64,000 nucleotides of DNA from Clostridium pasteurianum (GTDB lineage Bacteria; Bacillota; Clostridia; Clostridiales; Clostridiaceae): NCBI RefSeq assembly GCF_001705235.1, contig NZ_MCGV01000001.1:744001-808000 (forward strand), in the 5' to 3' direction. Of this stretch, positions 43,117 through 54,560 are shown piece after piece (the stretch's first letter is position 1; the number at the start of each line of letters is the position of its first letter). The notes beneath the pieces are model-generated. The model ran no database searches and had not been told where the DNA came from. It saw nothing but the letters and a program-made list of their open reading frames with translations. A program made the position numbers and the translations under genes.

Positions 43117-44832
43117 CTATGCTATTTTAAACTTCAATACCGTTTCATTGAGTTTTTGAGCTAATTGTGCTTGATTTTGAGCTGTTATTGCTACCTGTTC
43201 AGTTGCCTTAGATACTTCATCCACACTTGCTTTTATTCCCTCAACATGCTCAGAAGCTTTTTGTTGTGTCTCTGCCATAGTTTGTGATGCATCACTTACT
43301 TGATCCATGGTAGCTGAAACCTCTTCAGACATAGCAGCTAGTTCCTCTGAAACCTTACTTATGAAATCAGCATCATCATAATACTGTTGTCCAACTTCTT
43401 TGAAAGCTGTAAATCTCTGAAGTACATCCTTATTTATGAATTGTAATATTTCATCGCTGTTTGAAGAAAGATTTTTAAATGCCTCTTGTACTTTTATTAT
43501 AGTAGAGTTAATTCCAGCTACTGATTGAGCTGACTGCTCTGCAAGCTTCCCAACTTCATCTGCTACTACGGCAAATCCCTTACCTGCCTCGCCTGCTCTT
43601 GCAGCTTCTATTGATGCATTTAAAGCTAATAGATTTGTTTGCTCTGAAATGCCCGCTATAGTCTCTGCCATAACTTTTATATCATCGACTACTTTTCCAG
43701 CTTCTATTGCCGCAATTATCTTATTTTTCTTTTCTGAATATAAGCTCTTAGTTTCACTTGTAGATTTTTTTACATATTCATTGCTCTTTAAAGCTCTATC
43801 CTTTGAATCACTAGAACTATTACTTTGATCCATTGTTTTTGAAGATAGCTCATTTAAACTTGAATTTACTTCTTCTACTGATGCATTTATTTCTTCTGAA
43901 GAAGCACTTGAATTTTCAATTCCTGATACTATATTAGCTACTGCTTCATCTATACTGCTTGCTTTAGATGAAAGCTCCTCAGAAGTAGCCGAAAGTTCCT
44001 CACTTGCAGCGCTCATGTCCTCAGCATTACCCATAATTACTTTTATTAGTTCTGCAACATGTTCCTGAGAAGAATTAAGTGACCTTGCAACTTTTCCAAG
44101 TTCATCCTTACGCCTTACTTCAATAGGTGTTGAAAAATCAAATATACTAAAACGTTCTGCCATTTTTTCGATTTTTTTAAGTGGTCTATTTATATGTTTT
44201 GCCATTAATATTCCAAGTATAATTGAACAAATTATGCTCCCTAAAACCACTATTATTGATAATCGCACTGCACTATTATAGGTTTTCTCACTTGAAATAT
44301 AATTATCATTAGCAGATTTCAAATTAAAATCTATTGCTTTATCTAATACATCAAAAGCATCTTTTCTAGCTTCTGATACTTTATCAAAATAAACATCAGC
44401 TTCATCATAATTATTCTGCTGAATTAATTCAATGAATTTTTCTCTTAAGTCTCTCCAGTTTTGTAACTTTGTGTCAAGCTGTGAGTATAGTTGTCTATCT
44501 TCTTCAGTATCCATGGTAAATTTGTAATCTTTCATGATTTTATTATTTTCAATTTTTAACTTATTGATTTCTTTAGCAGACTCATCCATTCTATCTCTGC
44601 TGTTTCTATCCTTTAACCTTGTAAGATCAGCTCTTATTTCTGTTACATTAGTTTTTAATTTGTTTAAATCATTTGACCCTTTTAAGTCCATATTATATGT
44701 ATTTTTTAAATCATTGTTTATGGCCTTACATTTACTTATACCAACTACCCCAGTAATAAGTGTCAATAAAGAAATAACTGTAAATACTAGCATTAGCTTT
44801 TTAAATATCTTCATATCTGATATTATTCTCAT
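43117..44832 (-). CDS. Methyl-accepting chemotaxis protein
   Basis: 571 residues. Membrane segment 1 (about 12-34), an extracytoplasmic four-helix-bundle sensor (about 35-188), segment 2 (about 189-211), HAMP domain (about 212-265), then a methylation/signalling helical hairpin with the conserved tip [20 protein letters not shown] (starts about 388) and [16 protein letters not shown]. Controls CheA and hence swimming direction; ligand unknown. Located between the two PTS regulators, so a role in sensing sugars is possible but unproven. GGAGG lies 11 nt before ATG 44832. Confidence 0.94.
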   Translation of the reverse strand: MRIISDMKIFKKLMLVFTVISLLTLITGVVGISKCKAINNDLKNTYNMDLKGSNDLNKLKTNVTEIRADLTRLKDRNSRDRMDESAKEINKLKIENNKIMKDYKFTMDTEEDRQLYSQLDTKLQNWRDLREKFIELIQQNNYDEADVYFDKVSEARKDAFDVLDKAIDFNLKSANDNYISSEKTYNSAVRLSIIVVLGSIICSIILGILMAKHINRPLKKIEKMAERFSIFDFSTPIEVRRKDELGKVARSLNSSQEHVAELIKVIMGNAEDMSAASEELSATSEELSSKASSIDEAVANIVSGIENSSASSEEINASVEEVNSSLNELSSKTMDQSNSSSDSKDRALKSNEYVKKSTSETKSLYSEKKNKIIAAIEAGKVVDDIKVMAETIAGISEQTNLLALNASIEAARAGEAGKGFAVVADEVGKLAEQSAQSVAGINSTIIKVQEAFKNLSSNSDEILQFINKDVLQRFTAFKEVGQQYYDDADFISKVSEELAAMSEEVSATMDQVSDASQTMAETQQKASEHVEGIKASVDEVSKATEQVAITAQNQAQLAQKLNETVLKFKIA

Positions 44833-45143
44833 ACTTTTCTCATCCTCCGTATTATTTATTACATTTTAAATAAATCCCCCCTAAGAGATTCTAAATAAAT
44901 GTTACTTATATGTGTTTTGATTTTTATTTCACAATCATTTTTATTATACCATCCAGTATAAAAATATGCGATTCTTTACATTATCGTTATTTATAATATG
45001 ACAAATTTTTTTGTGTCATTTATAAATCACACATTTTTTTAAAAGCTTTATTAACATATATTATATAATTCATGATAATATTTTCTTTTGTAATTTTCAC
45101 AAAAAAATTAGGTGCTAATTAATAGCACCTATCTAAAAAAATT
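44833..45143. other. Intergenic region upstream of the chemoreceptor gene
   Basis: 311 AT-rich nt. A TATAAT on the minus strand (44948-44943) is a plausible -10 for the chemoreceptor; the regulator 2 terminator occupies 45110-45130. Nothing else recognised. Confidence 0.35.
45110..45130 (-). terminator. Terminator of regulator 2
   Basis: AGGTGCTA (45110-45117) with TAGCACCT (45123-45130); on the minus strand followed by AATTTTTTT. 14 nt after the stop codon. Confidence 0.88.
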
Positions 45144-47828
45144 TTATTCATCTCTATTCACTAAAAAATTCATTATATAACACAACTCGCTGTCAGAAAA
45201 TTCCACTAAATATTTATTGCATAGGCATTCACAGTTTTCTTTTACAACTGAATACACTTCTGAATTTTTCCTCATAAAATCGCCCTTATTAGGATACTCT
45301 GTAGGTTCTTTTCCTTTCTTAATTCTACTTATACCAAAGGCAATGTGGAGTACTAAACCTATAAATGTTTCATCGTTAATCTTGATTTTTAGCCTCATTT
45401 CTATTCTTTTTATGCAATCATATATATCATCATATAATTCTTTTCCATCAATATTATCTATATTCTCTTTAAGAACAAGTGATAATTTCAAAACTACGGA
45501 TTTTGTATCAACAAGTTCTTGCAGTTCATTCATTATATTCATGCTAAGTACATCATGCATATTATATTGTTTTATATCTAAATCTATATGAAAAGATGAA
45601 ACAATAAATAGAATTTCTCTATCTTCATTTATAGAAATAAGCTCCCTTTTAAAATGATTCTTATCAAGACAGTTTAAGCATATTATCTCAAATAAATCTT
45701 TATCATACTTGAGATTACTATTAAGAAAACTTTTTATAGCTAATGAACCACCTTCGCCTGTTAAACATGCAGTTACAATTGCCATCTTCTTTTTTCCATC
45801 CTTATTAGGCATATCATCCAAATGCTGAACCACATGCTGATAAGAATTTATTGTGAAAATGCTATCATATATCTCATCCAGTGAAAGACCTAACATTGCC
45901 TTTCTAGCTGCTTCTATTACATGAAGCGTTGAAACTAGTGGAAAAACTTTTACAGGTACATTAAACTCTTTCCTAATTACATCACCAAAAGTAGTAAGTG
46001 ATCCCATGTCAACAAGCAGTATATACCCATTTGTAGAAAAGTTCTTTTTAACCGTTTCCCTTAATTCTTCTAGAACTACAGATGGTTTAACTTCGAGTGG
46101 ACAATTAATGCCTGTTACAAAATTTTCTTCTAAAAGTGTATTTGCAACTTCAGCCATAGATGTAGCTGTACATTTTCCATGCGCAATAATGATTACATTT
46201 ACTAAATCTATTACTTTTGCAGGATATTTTTCATCATTGTTTAAAAGAAATAATGCAATATAGCCAGCTTCATCATCAGGAATTGGATGATGAACATATT
46301 TTTCGATTTCTCCCTTAGCTTGCAATGCTATTTTATATTCTGTAGGATATAGTTTTTTTATAGTCTTAAGTTCCGGATTAATCACAGACTTATTATTATT
46401 TATTCTAGTTATCAAAGTATTTATATGAAGTGCTAGTGCTGTATACATATTATTATTAAGATTTCTTTTAAGCGAAGTTACAATTTGGTAAACTATCTTA
46501 TCTATAAAATTTAATGTTTCCTCGCCTAATATATTAAGTAAATTTTTTTTATTTACTTCCTCTGACACTCCTGTTATATACTTACTAAAATATTTTGATA
46601 TATCTTTTTCAATGATATTTTCTATATCAATTTTAGATATTCCTTTATACTTCAAAGTTTCAAGCTTTCGCTCTATATACTCATAAATATTATTTCTATT
46701 ATTATATTCAAGTTCTTTTTCAGTTCTATCGTCTTTACTAGAAAACTTAAAATATTCTACTTCGTCTCCCATTAATTTATTCCATAAAATTCTGTGTTCT
46801 TTTTCCTTATAAAGACCTTCTTTAATATACATTGGAAGACTAGAACTATTTATTCTCACATCAACTTTTCCACTAGTTAAAAATTCAGAATATGCTTTAG
46901 CACATATTAATTGTACATCACTTTTTAACTGTCCTATATTATTAGGACAATCATATGATAAAAATGCTCTCATCGTATTGAGTGACACAGAAATATCTCT
47001 ATTTAATTTTTTACTTTCATTCTTAAAAAAAGTTTTTACAAGATAAAGCCTTTCTTCAGATGTTCTTTCACTTAAGGAAGGTATTGTAATTATCATAGGT
47101 ATTCTTCTTGTAAAGGTCTTCAAAAGTGCTGAGTTAGGATTTTCCGTAGTAGCTGAAATTATTAGAACATTGGATTTTCTTAACTCATCATCACCCATTC
47201 TTCTAAATACACCTTTATCTAAAAAAGTAAAAAGTGCTTCTTGACCTTCTGGAGGCAGTCTATGTACTTCATCTAAAAATAGCATTCCTCCATTGGCTTT
47301 CTCTATTAATCCAACTTTATCTGTATCTGCACCTGTATATGATCCTTTTTTTACACCAAATAACTGTGAAGTTAGAAGCTGTGGATTATTAGTATAATCA
47401 GCACAATTAAATACTATGAAAGGTGAATTTTTATCCTTCACTTTTAGCTCAGCAGCATAATCATGCATTAAAGATGCAAACATTGATTTACCTACTCCAG
47501 TACTTCCAAGTATCAAACAATTCATTCCATTTGGAGGATATAATACAGCTGCTTTTAACTGCTCAACAGCATGTTTTAAACTAATATTATTTTTTACAAA
47601 CTTGTCTAAATTATTTTCTTTAACCTCAGTATCATCACATTTTGAAACAAAAAATAGAACCGGTCTGCCAGGTGTCTTAAATACTTTTCCATACTTACAT
47701 AAGTTATTTAATTCATAACATACATTAGATCTACTTATATTAAGCATATCTCCAAGTTCTTTTGCACCTATTTTAGTACCTTTAGGCAATTCCAATAACT
47801 TATTATATATTTGTTCTCTTCTAGTCAT
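45144..47828 (-). CDS. LevR-like sigma-54 activator with PRD and PTS-like modules (regulator 2)
   Basis: 894 residues, same plan as regulator 1: HTH (about 1-60), AAA+ domain (about 75-310; LGSTGVGKSMFAS, sigma-54 contact loop GSYTGA, MLFLDEVHRLPPEGQ), PRD1 (about 435-535, His in LALHINTL), EIIA-Man-like (His in IIIAHGKCTATSM, about 553), EIIB-like (Cys in VTACLTGEGGS, about 690) and PRD2 (His in LVLHIAFG, about 840). The contact loop has Ser-Tyr instead of Ala-Phe. It lies directly downstream of PTS operon 2, its likely target, separated by a strong terminator. Confidence 0.94.
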   Translation of the reverse strand: MTRREQIYNKLLELPKGTKIGAKELGDMLNISRSNVCYELNNLCKYGKVFKTPGRPVLFFVSKCDDTEVKENNLDKFVKNNISLKHAVEQLKAAVLYPPNGMNCLILGSTGVGKSMFASLMHDYAAELKVKDKNSPFIVFNCADYTNNPQLLTSQLFGVKKGSYTGADTDKVGLIEKANGGMLFLDEVHRLPPEGQEALFTFLDKGVFRRMGDDELRKSNVLIISATTENPNSALLKTFTRRIPMIITIPSLSERTSEERLYLVKTFFKNESKKLNRDISVSLNTMRAFLSYDCPNNIGQLKSDVQLICAKAYSEFLTSGKVDVRINSSSLPMYIKEGLYKEKEHRILWNKLMGDEVEYFKFSSKDDRTEKELEYNNRNNIYEYIERKLETLKYKGISKIDIENIIEKDISKYFSKYITGVSEEVNKKNLLNILGEETLNFIDKIVYQIVTSLKRNLNNNMYTALALHINTLITRINNNKSVINPELKTIKKLYPTEYKIALQAKGEIEKYVHHPIPDDEAGYIALFLLNNDEKYPAKVIDLVNVIIIAHGKCTATSMAEVANTLLEENFVTGINCPLEVKPSVVLEELRETVKKNFSTNGYILLVDMGSLTTFGDVIRKEFNVPVKVFPLVSTLHVIEAARKAMLGLSLDEIYDSIFTINSYQHVVQHLDDMPNKDGKKKMAIVTACLTGEGGSLAIKSFLNSNLKYDKDLFEIICLNCLDKNHFKRELISINEDREILFIVSSFHIDLDIKQYNMHDVLSMNIMNELQELVDTKSVVLKLSLVLKENIDNIDGKELYDDIYDCIKRIEMRLKIKINDETFIGLVLHIAFGISRIKKGKEPTEYPNKGDFMRKNSEVYSVVKENCECLCNKYLVEFSDSELCYIMNFLVNRDE

Positions 47829-47912
47829 TAATAACCCCTCCTTAAATAATTAATTTATAAAAACTGCGAATCTTATTATCACTTTGTACTACTTTTGAAA
47901 ATAGCCAATAAA

Positions 47913-47974
47913 GAGTGGCATATGATTAAAAAAATAGTCTACCATATAAAAACTATTTTTTCAATATGCCACTC
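47913..47974 (-). terminator. Long hairpin terminator after PTS operon 2
   Basis: GAGTGGCATAT (47913-47923) pairs with ATATGCCACTC (47964-47974), and inside it AAAAAATAGT with ACTATTTTTT. It separates operon 2 from regulator 2. Confidence 0.75.
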
Positions 47975-48013
47975 AACTTTACTGATTTTTTCGATAAAAA
48001 TCACGCATATTAA

Positions 48014-48490
48014 TTATTTGGGAGCTCCTAGATAGGGAATATCCTCTTTAACAGCCATTAAATAGTAACTAAGTGCAAGTAAAGCAACAAATGGCCCAAA
48101 AAATCTATTAAACAAAGAACAAATAAGCAAAGAATGTGCAATATAATTAAATGTAACTCTAAAACTTAATTTGTCGGATTTTCTAAAATGAGCTACAATT
48201 TTAGCCAAAAGACTTATTAAAAATGTAGCTATGATTATCTCTACAAACATAGAAAAAGCAGTAATCAAAGCGTTCTTTAAGGTAAATCCAGATACATATA
48301 CTTTAAATACTGAAAGTTTACCTGTAAATAATGACATAAAGAACTCTGATACTATTAAAAATATCATGCTTATTATCACTGTGATCCCCTGAAATAGAAT
48401 TATTCTAAAAATTGACTCCTCTTTAAATTCATTATATTTATACGGTTTAAATAAGCTAACTTTTATTTCTTCAATTATATTCATATTCAT
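48014..48490 (-). CDS. Yip1-like multi-pass membrane protein
   Basis: 158 residues with about four or five membrane segments after a short soluble N-terminus (EEIKVSLFKPYKYNEF). The pattern resembles YIP1/DUF1282-type membrane proteins; no transport or enzyme motif is visible. Last gene of PTS operon 2. Start uncertain: ATG 48490 has AAAGGA about 11 nt upstream, whereas in-frame ATGs at 48517/48514 lack a ribosome site. Its link to sugar uptake is unknown. Confidence 0.7.
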   Translation of the reverse strand: MNMNIIEEIKVSLFKPYKYNEFKEESIFRIILFQGITVIISMIFLIVSEFFMSLFTGKLSVFKVYVSGFTLKNALITAFSMFVEIIIATFLISLLAKIVAHFRKSDKLSFRVTFNYIAHSLLICSLFNRFFGPFVALLALSYYLMAVKEDIPYLGAPK

Positions 48491-48528
48491 AGCATCATTT
48501 ATCCTTTCATTCATCATGTAGAATATTC

Positions 48529-49914
<1,386 letters not shown>

Positions 49915-49963
49915 TCATATTAATATTACAATATCCATCACGTTTTATTTTAATATTAAAAAT

Positions 49964-50000
49964 AGTTTTTGGGAATACTGAGTTATATTCCCAAAAACTT
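49964..50000 (-). terminator. Intercistronic hairpin between IIC and GH1 of system 2
   Basis: AGTTTTTGGGAATA (49964-49977) pairs with TATTCCCAAAAACT (49986-49999). It lies inside the operon, 11 nt after the IIC stop, so it may lower expression of the downstream glucosidase or protect the upstream mRNA. Confidence 0.65.
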
Positions 50001-50010
50001 AATTTTAGAG

Positions 50011-51345
50011 TTATTCAGCTTCTACTGGAGCAGCCTGCTCTTCTTGATAGTAATTCTTATCTACCATTTTTAAGAATGGTAAGTATATCAAAGTAGCAAC
50101 TAACAATTCAACTATTTGTAGAATTGCTCCTCTTACACCACAAACTAAGAATCCTCCGATTACTGGTGGTGTAGTCCAAGGTATCAAAATACCTGAAAGT
50201 CTAGGAACTAATCCAGATGCTATTGAGAAGTAGCACATTGTATTCATAACAAATGGCACAATTATAAATGGTATAGCCATAATAGGGTTTAAAACTATTG
50301 GAAGTCCGAAAGTAATAGGTTCATTAATATTAAATATACCAGGTATTATTGCAAGTTTTCCAATCTTCTTACATTGTTCTGATTTACATAAGAATATCAT
50401 TGATAAACATAATCCAAGTGTACAACCAGTACCACCTAATTGCATGAATATATCTTGGTATGATTGAATTACAATGTGTGGCAAAGCTTTACCTGCTTGG
50501 TAAGCAGCAACGTTTTCTGCCTGTAATGACATCCAAAGTGGCTGTGTAACTGCACCAACAACGTTTGTTCCGTGTATACCAAATATCCAGAAAAAGTCCA
50601 TAAAGAAGTTCGCAATAACTGATGCAGGATAAGTAGCACCAAGTGAAGTAAGTGGTTCTTGCAAAATTTTAAATATAAAATTATGAATAGTGCTGTATGG
50701 AGTATAAGTAAATCCTAATCTTACTAAGTTGAAGAAATACATTACAAAGAATGCAGGTATTAAAGCTGAGAATGCTTTTGAAACCGAAGGTGGAACACCA
50801 GCTGGCATTTTAATTACCCATCCACGATGGTCAATTTGTCTAACAATTTCAGTTGCAATTATAGCTACAAGCATTCCAACAAACAATCCACTAGAACCAA
50901 GCCAAGTAGTAGGTATTATACCTGATATAAAGAAGTGGCTTTTAGTTCCTGTTGGAGTATAATTCATCCAGAAAGGAGTAACTATTAAGAAACCTACTAA
51001 TGCAACTACTCCAGTACTTACTGGTTCAATATCATAGTATTTTGAAAGACTGACCGCTATACCAATGATAACAAATATAGTCATAAGTGCCATACTACAG
51101 TTATAAGGAATGTTAAAAAAGTCATCCCAACCAGCTCCAAATATGCCCTTCATGAAGTCTCCATAACCTGTTATAGGAAAATTAGCGAATAATAATGACA
51201 TTGCTCCTACTATTAGAAGCGGCATTGCAAGCATGAAACCATCACGTATTGCTAAAAGATATCTGTTTTCTGATATTTTTCCAGCAATTGGCATCATGAC
51301 TCTTTCTAGATTGGACATAAATTTACTTTCTTTTTGTTCACTCAT
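50011..51345 (-). CDS. PTS lactose/cellobiose-type IIC membrane permease (system 2)
   Basis: 444 residues, about ten membrane segments. Family segments: NRYLLAIRDGFMLAMPLLI, MPAGVPPSVSKAFSAL (about 179-194), a His-rich central loop (FGIHGTNVVGAV) and NINEPITFGLPIVLNPI (about 345-361). Transports and phosphorylates a beta-glucoside together with IIA and IIB. Ends with the acidic tail QEEQAAPVEAE. Confidence 0.95.
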   Translation of the reverse strand: MSEQKESKFMSNLERVMMPIAGKISENRYLLAIRDGFMLAMPLLIVGAMSLLFANFPITGYGDFMKGIFGAGWDDFFNIPYNCSMALMTIFVIIGIAVSLSKYYDIEPVSTGVVALVGFLIVTPFWMNYTPTGTKSHFFISGIIPTTWLGSSGLFVGMLVAIIATEIVRQIDHRGWVIKMPAGVPPSVSKAFSALIPAFFVMYFFNLVRLGFTYTPYSTIHNFIFKILQEPLTSLGATYPASVIANFFMDFFWIFGIHGTNVVGAVTQPLWMSLQAENVAAYQAGKALPHIVIQSYQDIFMQLGGTGCTLGLCLSMIFLCKSEQCKKIGKLAIIPGIFNINEPITFGLPIVLNPIMAIPFIIVPFVMNTMCYFSIASGLVPRLSGILIPWTTPPVIGGFLVCGVRGAILQIVELLVATLIYLPFLKMVDKNYYQEEQAAPVEAE

Positions 51346-51372
51346 GATTTTTCCCCCTGTTTCTATATTATT

Positions 51373-51684
51373 TTATTTATTATTAGCAAGCTTTAAAGCT
51401 TGATCTAATACCTTAGCACCGTCCATCATTCCATAACTTGCTGGACTTATAACTTCTACTGGAATTCCCTTAGGTTCACATGCCTTTTTAGCTTTATTAA
51501 GAGCATATCTTACCTGTGGTCCTAAAAGTACAACATTTACTCCCTCTAATCTTTTTGCCATTTCAGCTTCTGGGAAAGCTTCTATATCTACTTCAACACC
51601 CTTTTTCTTAGCTGCCTCCTGCATCTTAGTAACAAGCATACTTGTTGACATTCCTGCTGCACAAAATAATCTAATAGTAATCAT
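51373..51684 (-). CDS. PTS lactose/cellobiose-type IIB component (system 2)
   Basis: 103 residues. Active-site Cys in RLFCAAGMSTSMLVTKM (Cys 8), then VVLLGPQVRYAL. Second gene of the operon, 58 nt after IIA and 27 nt before IIC. Confidence 0.95.
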   Translation of the reverse strand: MITIRLFCAAGMSTSMLVTKMQEAAKKKGVEVDIEAFPEAEMAKRLEGVNVVLLGPQVRYALNKAKKACEPKGIPVEVISPASYGMMDGAKVLDQALKLANNK

Positions 51685-51742
51685 AATAACTTCCTCCTCT
51701 TTCTTATACGAAATATAATTTTTTTAATATTTTATAGATAAA

Positions 51743-52063
51743 TTACTTATTCATCAATGAATTAACTAATTTTCTTAATTCAATGATTTCGCAGATCATA
51801 TTTTTCTCTGATATAGTTGTCATTAAATGATCCTGCGAATGTACAAATAATACTGATACTTTTAATTTTTCACCACTTGCTTCTTTTTGAAGCATTGATG
51901 TCTGAACATCATGAGCCTTACCTATAGCTTCATTTGCCTTATCGATAAGACTGTCTATTTCATCATATTTTCCTTCTTTGGCATTTTCAAGAGCTTCATA
52001 CATATATCCTCTTGCGTCGCCAGAATAAATTATTATATTCATTACTGTTTGTTCTAAATCCAT
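51743..52063 (-). CDS. PTS lactose/cellobiose-type IIA component (system 2)
   Basis: 106 residues, helical. Phospho-His in LFVHSQDHLMTTI (about 73-85). First gene of operon 2 (IIA-IIB-IIC-GH1-membrane protein), in contrast to operon 1 where IIB comes first. The sigma-54 promoter ends 56 nt upstream. Confidence 0.95.
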   Translation of the reverse strand: MDLEQTVMNIIIYSGDARGYMYEALENAKEGKYDEIDSLIDKANEAIGKAHDVQTSMLQKEASGEKLKVSVLFVHSQDHLMTTISEKNMICEIIELRKLVNSLMNK

Positions 52064-52118
52064 TTTTTATACCTCCATATTGAAATAATTAAATACTGTT
52101 TTGTCACACTTATATACA

Positions 52119-52135
52119 TAGCAATTATCATGCCA
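52119..52135 (-). promoter_or_regulatory. Sigma-54 promoter of PTS operon 2
   Basis: Minus strand TGGCATGATAATTGCTA: -24 GG and -12 GC with 10-nt spacing. It differs from the operon 1 promoter at only one position (17 nt compared). Confidence 0.9.
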
Positions 52136-52190
52136 AACATTATTTTTCCCCACAAAGTTAGTTTTTTCAACATTTTTATTGTCATTAATT

Positions 52191-52308
52191 TAGTGTCTAA
52201 CATTTTTTTTTAGTGTCTGAATACGTTTTCTTTAGTGTCTGAATACGTTTTTCTTAGAGTCTAAATAGAACTAATTTAGTGTCTGTATTCCTTTACATAA
52301 AAAGACAC
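52191..52308. promoter_or_regulatory. Upstream activator array of PTS operon 2 (five TAGTGTCT-type sites)
   Basis: TAGTGTCT at 52191, 52211, 52233 and 52277 and TAGAGTCT at 52255: spacing 20, 22, 22, 22 nt. Several are followed by GAATACGTTTT. An inverted AGACACAA at 52303-52310 may be a sixth. The array lies about 60-150 nt upstream of the -24/-12 promoter. The motif differs from that of operon 1, consistent with two specific activators. Confidence 0.72.
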
Positions 52309-52324
52309 AATAGCATACAAATAA

Positions 52325-52367
52325 AAAAAATAACAAGTCTACATTTCTGCAAACTTGCTATTTTATT
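52325..52367 (-). terminator. Terminator of the two-component operon (shared-loop family)
   Basis: AAATAACAAG / CTTGCTATTT stem with loop TCTACATTTCTGCAAA, after the histidine kinase gene. The loop is almost the same as in the terminators at 55630 and 62286. Confidence 0.75.
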
Positions 52368-52402
52368 TAGTATCCTTCACTTTTCAAACTTTTTTGTAAC
52401 AA

Positions 52403-53827
52403 TTAAATGAGGCTTCCTGACTCTAACTCAAAGCTAAAACAAGTCTCATTCTCCCCGTCACTTTTTACACTTATGTTTCCATTCATTCTCGTAACTACTT
52501 CCTTAGCTATAGCTAAACCGAGTCCAGCGCCTTCTTCTTTATGAGATTTATCTACTTTGTAAAATCTATCAAATATAAGGGATAAATTTTCATTATTAAT
52601 CATAGAGCCTGTATTATATACAGATATTATTGTCTTTCCACTGTCATTTTTTGCAGACAGTGTAATTATACTGCTATCCTTTGCAAATTTTAAAGCATTG
52701 TCAATCAAAATTGTGAGTACTTGTCCAATACGATCAATATTTCCTTTTGCATATATTGGGGTTTCACTTTTCTTTACTATTAACTTCATATTTTTGTCTT
52801 CCATTAGAATTTGAAATTTATCCTGCTGATCATATAATATATTTGAAACATCAACAACTTGCATGTCAAAAGGCGTATTCCTCGACTGTAGCCTTGACAA
52901 TTCAAATAAATCGTTTACCAATCCATTTAGCCTTTCAACTTCATTATAAATAATTTCATAAAAATGAGTTTTCTTTTCTTCGTCCTTAACCATTCCCTCT
53001 TTAAGTGGAATAATTAACCCCTTTACAGCTGTAAGTGGTGATCTCAGTTCATGAGAAACATTTGCTACATAGTCTTTTCTAGTCTGCTCAAGTCTTGTAG
53101 ATTCAGTAACATCCCTAAAAATAAGTACTGTACCTACAATACTATCATCCTCAGAACGTATTGGAGAACCTGAAATTAAAATACTCTTTTCCTTGAAGTC
53201 ACATGTAGTTATTTCTGTTTTTTGATTTTTAATTGCCCCTAAAGATACTTTTCTCATTATTTCACGTAAATCATCTTCTAATTCTTCCATGCCAAATTCT
53301 ATATCAAACATCTCTTCAAATGTTCGATTTTTCAAATTTACTTTTTGATCTAAATCAAATTCCAATAATCCATCGCTCATAGAGTTAAGTATCTGTCTCA
53401 ATAAATTGCCTTCAATAGTAAGTGAATTAATTGTTTTAGAAAGTTCTGATGCTAATTGATTTAATGTAACTGCCAGTTGTCCAATTTCTCCACTATAATT
53501 ATCCTTTGCACGAACTGAAAAATCACCCTCTGACATGGCAATTGCAACTTTTTTCATTTCCACTAGTGGACTAACCACTTTTCTTGATGCATACAAAACA
53601 ATTGGACACACAACTACTAAGGTGATAAGCATAGAGCAAAGAACTCCTGTATTTACTCCAAATACTATTTGATTTGCAGTCTTAATTCTTTCCTCAATGT
53701 AACTTCCATAAAAACCATAAAACACAATTGACAGTCCTATTGATGCTAGTATAAGTGTTAGCATTACAATAAAAATAATCTTAACATATGAGCTTTTTAT
53801 ATTCAAATATTGTTCTCTTTTTTTCAT
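52403..53827 (-). CDS. Sensor histidine kinase (HAMP-PAS, PhoR-like)
   Basis: 474 residues. Membrane segments at about 15-37 and 53-76 with only a very short outside loop, HAMP (about 77-130), PAS domain (about 140-235), HisKA with phospho-His in NVSHELRSPLTAVKG (about 253) and HATPase with DNALKFA, GAGLGLAIAK. With almost no extracellular part it probably senses through the membrane or PAS domain. It overlaps the regulator gene by 4 nt. The stimulus is unknown; PhoR-like layout does not prove phosphate sensing. Confidence 0.94.
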   Translation of the reverse strand: MKKREQYLNIKSSYVKIIFIVMLTLILASIGLSIVFYGFYGSYIEERIKTANQIVFGVNTGVLCSMLITLVVVCPIVLYASRKVVSPLVEMKKVAIAMSEGDFSVRAKDNYSGEIGQLAVTLNQLASELSKTINSLTIEGNLLRQILNSMSDGLLEFDLDQKVNLKNRTFEEMFDIEFGMEELEDDLREIMRKVSLGAIKNQKTEITTCDFKEKSILISGSPIRSEDDSIVGTVLIFRDVTESTRLEQTRKDYVANVSHELRSPLTAVKGLIIPLKEGMVKDEEKKTHFYEIIYNEVERLNGLVNDLFELSRLQSRNTPFDMQVVDVSNILYDQQDKFQILMEDKNMKLIVKKSETPIYAKGNIDRIGQVLTILIDNALKFAKDSSIITLSAKNDSGKTIISVYNTGSMINNENLSLIFDRFYKVDKSHKEEGAGLGLAIAKEVVTRMNGNISVKSDGENETCFSFELESGSLI

Positions 53828-54510
53828 ATTCCCGCCTCAAACTTATATCCTACTCCGTAAACAGATTGAATTCTTTCAGCATAATCCCTAGGCAAATGTG
53901 AACGAATCCTGTTAATATGGGTATCTATTGTTCTTCTATCTACATAAGTATAATCTGCACCCCATACCTTATCTAGTATTTCATCTCTTGAAAGTGCTTT
54001 ACCTGAATTTGATATAAGCATAAATAATATTTCAATTTCCTTTGGAGCTGCATTAATTTGAACATTATTTAAAAGTAATTTATAAGTTGAAGCATTTACT
54101 TCAAGATCACCAAATCTAACAACCGATGCCACTTTCCTTACATTTATATCTTCTAGCCTTCTAAGTACAGTTTTAACTCTTGCAACCACTTCCCTTGGGT
54201 TAAATGGCTTTACAATATAATCATCTGCACCAAGCTCAAGGCCTAAAAGAATATCAATTTCTTCTCCTTTTGCAGTTAACATAATAATTGGGATTTTAGA
54301 TACTTTACGTATTTCTTTACATATATCAATTCCTGACAAATATGGCATCATAATATCTAAAATAACAAGATCAAATTTTCCTTCTAATGCTTTTTTTAGT
54401 GACTCTCTTCCATCATATACGCTTGTATATAAAAAATCATCTGCCTCTAGATATATACCAAGAGAGGTATGAACTGCTATATCATCATCACATATCAAGA
54501 TATGCGCCAT
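53824..54510 (-). CDS. OmpR/PhoB-family response regulator
   Basis: 228 residues. Receiver (about 1-118) with ICDDD, phospho-Asp in VILDIMMPYLSG (about 53), LTAKGEE and IVKPFNPREV; winged-helix DNA-binding domain (about 130-226) with LFMLISNSGKALSRDEILDKVWG and YVDRRTIDTHINRIR. Start ATG 54510 has GGGAGA at 7 nt; an in-frame ATG at 54525 is in the ribosome site. Partner of the kinase overlapping its 3' end. Confidence 0.95.
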   Translation of the reverse strand: MAHILICDDDIAVHTSLGIYLEADDFLYTSVYDGRESLKKALEGKFDLVILDIMMPYLSGIDICKEIRKVSKIPIIMLTAKGEEIDILLGLELGADDYIVKPFNPREVVARVKTVLRRLEDINVRKVASVVRFGDLEVNASTYKLLLNNVQINAAPKEIEILFMLISNSGKALSRDEILDKVWGADYTYVDRRTIDTHINRIRSHLPRDYAERIQSVYGVGYKFEAGI

Positions 54511-54560
54511 TTTAACTTCTCCCATCCATCATAATATTATTTCTTTAGTTATATTTTAAA

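Noticed and set aside
52191-52310. Second set of regular repeats, CRISPR-like or microsatellite
   Set aside because: Short motif, 20-22 nt period, placed directly upstream of a -24/-12 promoter; no repeat of CRISPR length.
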